Source of the DNA: Heterohyrax brucei
Lineage: Eukaryota; Chordata; Mammalia; Hyracoidea; Procaviidae
DNA length: 64,000 nucleotides
Direction of reading: 5' to 3'
Assembly (NCBI GenBank): GCA_028571685.1
Contig: CM053140.1
Span: 223,343,323 to 223,407,322, forward strand
Shown here: in pieces, positions 57,698-64,000 of the stretch
How positions within the stretch are numbered: position 1 is the stretch's first letter
Layout of the letters: each line of letters opens with the position of its first letter
The notes under the pieces: model-generated
Database searches by the model: none
Told to the model about the DNA's origin: nothing
The model's input: only the letters and a program-made list of their open reading frames with translations
Position numbers and translations under genes: made by a program

Positions 57698-58794
57698 GGC
57701 ACCAAAGAGTGATTTAGGCACTTGCCCAAGGAGCCTCTTCTGTTAGTTTTATATTCATTATTAGATACAAGACTCAATAATGAGTTGAAAAGCAGCAGTG
57801 TTCACATCGCTAAGAAACTATGATTAATTGATTCATTGATATTTACAAGCCACTAAATGGCAGACCTTGGACAGCTGTATTTACCTCAAATAATATCTGT
57901 GTCTACGTGCCCTATTGTTAAATGCTCAGTGTCAAAAAAAGGTGAACATAAAAATATTCTTTGTTTGTTTTTTAATGTTATAGAACTGTGGCTTTCAAAC
58001 ATTTTTGATTATGACCTATACTAACAAATACAGTTTATGTAATGAACCTGTGAATATATACATTATTGATAAATGAAACAAAATTTTAGAAAACAATACT
58101 TAACTTTCTGCATGCAATGCTCTTTGATGTTTGTCTATTCCATTTATGTAATTTAAAGCATCAGGACTTAATACAATAAATTGATTTTATAAACAATAGA
58201 TCTTGGTCCACACTTTGATAAAAAGAAAGTCACATTTAAAAAAGATAATTTCAGGTAACAAGGAAAAGTATGAGAATATTTTTATTTCTAAATTCAGAGA
58301 TTTTCTTCCAGATTATTTGATGCTGCTTACTTTTAGCTTATTAATCATGACAACTTCAGTAGGCAATCCTATTTATATGTTAGTAATTTATCAGCACCTA
58401 TGGCCCTGGTAGGATGAGACATAATACAGGTAAATTTTGGTTGAAAAATCCTTGGTTGATTGTTGTTAACTGCTGTGGAGTCAGTCCCTGACTCGTAGGT
58501 ACCCCATGCACAGCACTTCTTGGTCCCATGCTATCCCTGTGATCATGTGAAATCAGATCACTGTGATCCAAGTTGAAAGCAAGACAAATGATGTGGGGAG
58601 GGTTTCAAACCTTGTCCAGTCACTGAAGTAAAGAATTAATCAGAATTAGAAGAGTTTGGGGGTAATAGCTAGTGGACAGAACTGTGCGTGATATTTTGTC
58701 TCTTCTATCACTTAGAGTTTACATTCTCCAAAAAATCTCTCCTGGTGCCCTTGGAAGCTCACCACATCACTCCATTACTCACTTACTTGCATGA
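57698..58794. other. Unique sequence
   Basis: Non-coding. A segment at about 58455-58620 (minus strand) ends in CTGACTCCACAGCAGTTAAC and may be a very old SINE or RTE tail; this is weak. The 58203-58412 frame has no recognisable homology. Confidence 0.45.
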
Positions 58795-59311
58795 CAAGGT
58801 CTGACAATTAAGTTCACGGACTCATCCTAGAAAAAGAGCTACCTACCTCACTGCTGCATAGCACTACGGTCCCCTTCAATGTACTTCCCTTGGGAAGCTA
58901 TGCACCAACTCCAGCACCTAGTCCTCCCCCCTTCAAAGAAGTTTCGGAACTCTTTTTCTAGAATGGCCGTTAGAACAGTGGTAGTATTACCCTTGATGTC
59001 CTGAATGCCATCCAAATATCTTCCTTTCAATATTTCCTTTGTATTTAGCTAATTGTTGGGGGTCAGATCAGGTGAGTAAGGAGGATGTTCCAATACAGTT
59101 ATTTGTTTACTGGAGAAAAACTCCCTCACAGACAACTATACGGTTAAGTTAGTGAATTGGCCACCTTGCCACCATGCACAATGGCCGTTCTAGAGAAAGT
59201 TCCCAAATTGCTTTGAAAGGTGGACTAGGTTCTGTCATTGGTGCATGGCTTCCCAAGGGTGGCGCTGCGAAGATATGTACCACTTAGGACAATTAAGGTT
59301 TGGGGACCTTG
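58795..59311 (+). mobile_element. Foldback (hairpin) non-autonomous mariner derivative, copy 3
   Basis: 517 bp from CAAGGTCTGACAATTAAG to TTTGGGGACCTTG. The left arm (GCTACCTACCTCACTGCTGC ...) recurs inverted near the right end (CCTTGGGAAGC at left against GCTTCCCAAGG at right). The junction block ACAACTATACGGTTAAG matches copy 2. The flanking TA has been lost on both sides. It ends about 600 bp upstream of the RGS5 exon 1 start codon, the closest repeat to the promoter. Confidence 0.8.
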
Positions 59312-59740
59312 AGAGCAGGAGTGCCAGTCTTATTTGAATCTGAGCGTCTAGCAGACTATCTGGCACATGGTAGGCACTCATGTAATCTTCACTGGACATC
59401 TCTAAATCTCCACCTCCTCCACTGTGAAACAAAATTAAACTGAAAGGTCTCTCAGGACCCTTGCAACTGTAACAACCTGTAACTTTGACAGATCCAAAAC
59501 AGCACAAGGCACTTTGCTTCATAGCAAAGCCCACATCTTCCCTGTGGTTGGCCAGAGGTGATCGTTTATCAAGAAAGACCTGTGCATGGCATAGGGCCTA
59601 AGCCTGGTCTGGCAAAATAAGCAAAGGAGTGTGCTGATAAGAGTGATGGGAAATCTAATGCTAAATCAGTGCCTGCAGCAGAGAAAGAATTCCAACCTCT
59701 ACCACAGACAGGACTGTTGCTGCTCCCTTTCCTGTAATTT
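59312..59740. other. RGS5 5' flank, repeat-free
   Basis: About 430 bp between the foldback mariner and the core promoter with no recognised repeat. The lack of insertions next to the promoter suggests constraint or simply promoter proximity. Reverse-strand open frames at 59235-59534 and 59569-59763 overlap this flank and look fortuitous. Confidence 0.5.
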
Positions 59741-59753
59741 CCTAAGGCTCTTG

Positions 59754-59799
59754 ATTGGTCCAAAGAGCAACAGAGGGCTGGGAAAGAGCCTCTATATAT
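59754..59799 (+). promoter_or_regulatory. RGS5: RGS5 core promoter: inverted CCAAT box and TATA box
   Basis: ATTGG (59754-59758) is an inverted CCAAT box, the usual NF-Y site, and CTATATATT places a TATA box at 59793-59799. They are about 35 bp apart. A start site about 25-30 bp after the TATA box would fall near 59820-59830, giving a 5' UTR of roughly 80 nt before the ATG. The elements are seen directly; their use is inferred from spacing and position upstream of a recognised first exon. Confidence 0.65.
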
Positions 59800-59822
59800 T
59801 CCTCAGATGAAAAGCCAGTCCC

Positions 59823-59907
59823 AGGCAGTTTGGGAGTTTTCCAAGACTTTGTCCACTGTTAAGAAGCTGTCCTTCATTAAAGCTGAGGAGTGAAGCCACT
59901 TGCCAAA
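59823..59907 (+). other. RGS5: Probable RGS5 5' untranslated region
   Basis: About 85 bp between the expected start site and the ATG, repeat-free, without upstream ATG codons in a strong context. The exact start cannot be fixed from sequence alone; a spliced upstream exon is also possible because longer RGS5 transcripts are known in other mammals. Confidence 0.5.
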
Positions 59908-59951
59908 ATGTGCAAAGGACTTGCAGCTTTGCCCCATTCGTGCCTGGAAAG
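59908..59951 (+). CDS. RGS5: RGS5 first coding exon (partial CDS)
   Basis: The ATG at 59908 opens MCKGLAALPHSCLE followed by AG, the first two bases of an Arg codon, then an intron starting GTGAGA at 59952 (AAAG|GTGAGA, a good donor; phase 2). This N-terminus is that of regulator of G-protein signalling 5, a small R4-family GTPase-activating protein for Gi and Gq alpha subunits, prominent in pericytes and vascular smooth muscle. The Cys at position 2 belongs to the conserved MC N-terminus of R4 proteins that links them to N-end-rule turnover. The start has A at -3 and an in-frame TGA upstream (59891-59893). RGS4 begins MCKGLAGLPASCL, so RGS5 fits better. The RGS domain exons lie beyond the window. 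Confidence 0.93.
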
Positions 59952-60595
59952 GTGAGAAACCAAGTTATTTTGGATTAAGAATTTGGGAAACAAAATCTTT
60001 ACTCAGGGCAGGATACAGGAGAGGCAGCTGTACTTAGCTAAACTGAGGTGAAAGAGTTACCTGATTCTAAACTGGGAGTTGTCTCTTCTCCCTTAACAAT
60101 GTGGGGATAGACTTTATCAATGATTTTGAAAGACTCAAACTAGAAACCTGATACAACATAGATAGTTCATGTATCGTTTAGTATACAGAACATCATTTCT
60201 TCAGAGGAGGTACTTATTAAGCAAAATATGCATGGTTAGGGGTGTCGAATTTAGCATCAAACAGCCTTGGTGTGAATCCTGCTTCCTATGTGCTATCTGT
60301 GTAGCACTGGGTGATTTATTTAACCTCTCTGTTTCTCAGTTTTCTTGTTTGTAAAATAGAGATACTAAGATTATCTACCTCACAGGCTAGTTATGAGAAT
60401 CAAATTAGTTAATGCATATGAAGTGCTCAAAGTCTGGCACATGGTAGAACTATAGAAATATTAACTTTTGTTAATGTACATGGGTTGGGAGAAGAAACTG
60501 TGTTCACATTTAGACATAAGGTATTTGTCATGGTTCTTTGAAGTAGCAAGATTGCTGAACAGACAAAAAAAGTTATTAGTTAGCATTCTTTCTTA

Positions 60596-60814
60596 AAAAG
60601 GAGCCCTGGTGGTACAGTGGTTAAGTACTCAGCTGCTAACCAAAAGGTCTGTGGTTAGAACCTACCAGTTGCTCCATGGGAGAAGGATGTGGCCGTCTGC
60701 TTCCATAAAGATATACAGCCTTGGAAACCTTATGGGGCAGTTCTGCTCTGTCCCATAGCATTGCTGTGAGTAGGAATTGATGGCAGTAGATACACTTCAT
60801 TTTGTTTTGTTTTG
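60596..60814 (+). repeat. AfroSINE-type SINE, long subtype (plus strand)
   Basis: Head GAGCCCTGGTGGTACAGTGG, B-box region, long-subtype middle (GGCCGTCTGCTTCCATAAAG), tail GAATTGATGGCAGTAG and a TTTTG-repeat end. Flanked by a perfect 10-bp duplication TTCTTTCTTA (60586-60595 and 60815-60824). Confidence 0.92.
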
Positions 60815-60910
60815 TTCTTTCTTAGAAGCTATACCACTGACGTTCCCTGGTTGTCCTGAGAATGGACAATGTTCTAGAGGGAGTCAAGATATCTAAATTT
60901 TAAATAAATA
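60777..60910. repeat. Left arm of a 134-bp inverted repeat
   Basis: The reverse complement of this segment aligns without gaps to 62918-63051 over 134 bp with 16 mismatches (about 88% identity, my hand alignment). The arm covers the last 38 bp of the SINE, its right target-site duplication and about 86 bp of unique flank. Confidence 0.9.
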
Positions 60911-61369
60911 AAAGAAGAGCAAATACTCACTTGTTAGAAAATTTAACCCAGCAATCCTACCAAATGCAGAAAAATAGGGATAGTTATTGAGTATAGATTT
61001 GATTCAATTTGGTTCTATACTTCATTATTTAAAGAAAAAGAAAAAAAAAAGACAGTGCAGTCTAACTCCATCTCTTCAGTACCGATGTTACCTTAGATGA
61101 CAGTATTGCTTAATGGGCTGTCTGTGACTTCTCCAGTCTCTTACTAGCTCAGGTATCCTTTCTGATGCCTTCCATCTTACAAATCAAGTTAAAGTGATTA
61201 TTAAAGAGATAACATTGTTGCATAGGTATTTTTGTTTCCGGCAATACGATGTAGTGGCTGAAAATAAGGTCTGTGCTCATTCTTATCCACTGAAAGTGCA
61301 GATTATTGTAAAATAATTTAGTAACAGTAAAGCAAGTATTTAGGTTGTACAGGTGAGCAATGCTGAGGA

Positions 61370-61527
61370 ATCCTGATGATGCGGTAATTAAGAGTTTCAC
61401 CGCTAACTAAAAGGTTAGTGGTTCAAATCTACCAGTTGCTCCTTGGAAATGCTATGGCGCAGTTTTACTCTGTCCTTACAGGGTTGCTGTGAGTCAGAAT
61501 TGACTGGATAAAATGAGTTTGGTTTGG
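61370..61527 (+). repeat. AfroSINE-type SINE, short subtype (plus strand)
   Basis: Head GAATCCTGATGATGCGG, B-box-like GGTTAGTGGTTCAAATC, tail CAGAATTGACTGG and GGTTTGG. Confidence 0.8.
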
Positions 61528-62573
61528 TGTATTCCTGTTTTGTATCTGATTAACTACCAATGTTAATACTGAAACACATTATGTATCTTTTAATTCATGA
61601 ATAAATCCATGTACATTGTTAAAGAAGGTCCAAGAAGCAAGCTTTTTGAGTAGATTGCTGATATCCTTTAATGTTCTGGAATGTGACAGTTTCCTGCAAT
61701 TACGTATATTGTTCTACTACAAATATATTTTTATGATATATTTTCATTGCAAATAGTCATATTTCCGATTACAATGCTACCTATGAGGAATGCTTTGGTG
61801 AAATGGAATTGTGAGCTTTGGAGATATTAGTACACGCTCATGGAAAGGAGAAAAGAAACAAGTATGAAAGGTCGTCCGTTCTAAGGGAAAAGCAGTATCT
61901 GAGTACATGCTTACAAACCTGTCTTTTCTTTCCCTGGCCGTCTACCTCCCTCACTGTCATGGGTTCCCTGACTCTTTATGACTTATGTCCAAATTAAAAA
62001 AGGAACACAGGCATGTCTGGATGCCCAGATACACGTACATTTAAAAATCTATTCTAAAATAAATTCATCCAGTGAAACTGCATTGCAAAATGAGTCTGTT
62101 TTACTGAAAAGCTCTGCAAAAGTGTTAGATCATAATTTCCCCATTACTTTGGGAATAAAATTCAGTCTACAAAAATATGATTAAAATGTTGTTATTTATC
62201 ATAGTGGAAAGAGAACTGGTAAAGGAATAAGGAGAACACTGATTTTTGTTATCTAAATTTGTGACACTGAACAACTTACTTCATTTCCCTAGAACTCCAT
62301 GTTTTTATTTAACAAGTGAAAGTTGGATTTGATGTTCTCTAATAGCCTTTACAGTTCTACACAGCTTAGATGAAGTGAAATGAACCTGGTATCAGTGACT
62401 AGAAAGAGATATCATTAGAGGGAACTTTCCCCTTATTTTTGTCTAAAACTTTGAGTGCAGAAAAGAGTCAAATAATAAGCAATCACCAGGGACCTCAGTT
62501 TGTCCCGACACTGCTGGATTGTATCTAAAGCAAAGCTTCTCATGATTCTAATACTGGTTTACAAAAAAATCTA

Positions 62574-62604
62574 ATTAAAATTCTCATGTAATGAGAATTT
62601 TAAT
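62574..62604. repeat. Perfect 14-bp palindrome with 3-nt loop
   Basis: ATTAAAATTCTCAT (62574-62587), GTA, then ATGAGAATTTTAAT (62591-62604). The arms are exact reverse complements. No known element or site matches. Confidence 0.85.
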
Positions 62605-62917
62605 CCTAAAAAATATCTCTTTCTTAATGTTTAGGAAGGTATTAAGTTACTGTCAACTCTGACATGTTTGTAGACAGCTTTGCTCACTTATTTGTTTAGA
62701 TTTTAGGACTCTTACTCATTAAATCACAAATCCAACTTCATGATATTTTTGTAACTTTAGAGACAGATAATCCAAACATTTGTTCAATGAGTGGGTGCTA
62801 CCATGCAATTTCTATCCTCTGACATTCAGAGCTGTGTTGCATGAGTGTGCCATATGGGTGGGAATCTTCTAGTCAGTGGAAAAGGAAGTGGTTGAGTCAA
62901 CTGAAGCTTAGTTGACT

Positions 62918-63051
62918 TATTTACTTAAAATTTAGATGCCTTGATTCCCTCCAGAGTATTGTCCAGCCTTAGGACAACCAGAGAACATCAGTGGTGTAGC
63001 TCTTAAGAAAGAACAAAACAAAACAAAATAAAGTGTATCTACTGCCATCAA
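62918..63051. repeat. Right arm of a 134-bp inverted repeat
   Basis: Inverted copy of 60777-60910. It contains the SINE tail (inverted: ATCTACTGCCATCAA), the duplication (inverted: TAAGAAAGAA) and the unique flank, but none of the rest of the SINE. The arms are separated by about 2.0 kb. Confidence 0.9.
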
Positions 63052-63454
63052 ATTTAATCAAATCTATCAGTGATTTTCAGCTTTGGATTTTAGGCTTCTT
63101 TTGAAAATTCATGTTATTTTTACAGTCTTTAGATTTTCTCCAGACAAGTTTAATTTGGGGGTAAATACTATGTTTTAGAGAAAAAAGGGAAGTATTCTGA
63201 AATGAAAATGGGTTATTATGATTCCCAAAAGTTCTCATAACAATATAATGCAACCAGTATGATAATGATGATTATTATTGTTCATTGGCATTGACTTGCT
63301 TTTGTATCAAATTCACAGTCTACTTAACTTCCAGGGGAAGTAAGGTGTATCTCTAAGTTTGTGGCAAAGATGGAGCTTTCCCTGATATGTAAATGAGACA
63401 TCACAGACTTTTACCCCCGGTTCTCATGTTATAAAAGCAGCTAGTAATACTGAG

Positions 63455-63635
63455 TGGAGCAAGTGGTTTGAACTGTTAAAGGTTGGCAGTTTGAACTGAC
63501 CCAGTGACATCACTGGAGATCTGTTTCTATAAAGATTATAGCCGAGAAAACACTATGAAGCAGTTCTGCTCTGTAACACATAGGGTCACCAAAAGTAGGA
63601 AACGACTTGAAAACAATGAGATTGGTTTGATTTAG
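63455..63635 (+). repeat. AfroSINE-type SINE, long subtype, diverged
   Basis: Starts near GAGTGGAGCAAGTGG; middle GATCTGTTTCTATAAAG; tail AACGACTTGAAAACAATGAG then GGTTTGA. Confidence 0.7.
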
Positions 63636-63807
63636 TGACATATTTAATCTACAGCTCACTCAAGGGTCTTGGCTGCTTCAAGTGTGTAAAACATGCTGGG
63701 AATTTCAGAAATTGTGGAGAGCAAATAGGGAAGATAATGTTTCTTTTATTTATTATTGTTTTATTACTAAGCATTCCAGCTGCTCTGATTTACATGGGTT
63801 TAAAGAT

Positions 63808-63985
63808 GGCCTGGAAACCCTAGTGGGGCTGTGGTTAAGTGCTTGGCTGCTAACCAAAAGGTCAGCATTTCAAGTCACCAGGCACTCCTTAGAAACTTTG
63901 TAGGGCAGCTCTGCTCTGTCCTGTAGCAACGCTGTGTGTTGGTATCAGCTCAACGACACTGCGTTTGGTTTGATTTTTTGTTAAG
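63808..63985 (+). repeat. AfroSINE-type SINE, short subtype
   Basis: Head GGAAACCCTAGTGGGGCTGTG, B-box-like GGTCAGCATTTCAAGTC, tail CAGCTCAACGACACTGCG then GGTTTGG. An ORF at 63682-63903 runs into it and is spurious. Confidence 0.85.
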
Positions 63986-64000
63986 GTTGGACTATTGAAT

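Larger units (their letters stand above)
59952..64000 (+). other. RGS5: RGS5 intron 1 (partial)
   Basis: Starts at the GTGAGA donor and runs past the window end; I see no second-exon sequence. It holds SINEs at 60596, 61370, 63455 and 63808, a 134-bp inverted repeat (60777-60910 and 62918-63051) and a perfect 14-bp hairpin at 62574-62604. The remaining sequence is unique and AT-rich, and open frames inside it are not genes. Confidence 0.85.

Noticed and set aside
59569-59763. Reverse-strand frame upstream of RGS5, suggesting a divergent gene
   Set aside because: No homology, and it overlaps the inverted CCAAT box; a divergent promoter is possible but not supported.
60600-60660. tRNA-like A and B boxes
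   Set aside because: They belong to SINE heads; no cloverleaf or anticodon arm of a real tRNA gene is present.

Overview
This window is typical eutherian nuclear DNA: intron-bearing, AT-rich and densely filled with interspersed repeats. The repeats point to an afrotherian, most likely an elephant or a close paenungulate relative. The evidence is many tRNA-derived AfroSINE-type elements, RTE-clade LINEs that share their 3' tail with those SINEs, several L1 lineages, an abundant MaLR-like LTR family beginning TGTCATGGATTGAATTGTG, and mariner elements. The species call is inference from repeat content.

Only one real gene is visible. Near the right end, at 59908-59951, is the first coding exon of RGS5 (MCKGLAALPHSCLE plus the first two bases of an Arg codon) followed by a GTGAGA splice donor. 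A TATA box and an inverted CCAAT box lie just upstream. The rest of the window to the right is intron 1; everything to the left is 5' flank. I found no rRNA, tRNA gene or CRISPR array.

Layout: 1-2600, mostly unique with one MaLR-type LTR. 2601-6360, a minus-strand L1 lacking most of ORF2. 6437-12691, an LTR, an RTE fragment, a deleted L1, a pair of RTE fragments in inverted orientation, and a foldback mariner derivative inside the second RTE. 12692-14745, a complete small MaLR-like provirus (LTR, internal, LTR). 15363-19600, old L1 sequence broken by an LTR, SINEs and a second foldback mariner. 20680-38950, four plus-strand L1 copies in a row, carrying SINEs, an LTR and a 432-bp solo LTR with a perfect 6-bp duplication. 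38951-44385, mostly unique with SINEs and one LTR. 44386-54032, a near full-length minus-strand L1 split by an opposite-strand L1 5' fragment and by a 1.3-kb mariner. 54033-59740, unique sequence with SINEs, two LTRs and a third foldback mariner. 59741-64000, RGS5 promoter, exon 1 and part of intron 1.

All mobile-element coding regions seen are broken. The most notable unexplained structures are: (i) three 517-534 bp elements with the same asymmetric hairpin design derived from the mariner; (ii) a 134-bp gapless inverted repeat (about 88% identity, nearly all differences transitions) in RGS5 intron 1 that copies a SINE/flank junction; (iii) an L1 fragment with an intact 5' end and no 3' end, flanked by a 15-bp duplication; and (iv) two L1 copies sharing an altered reverse-transcriptase motif.
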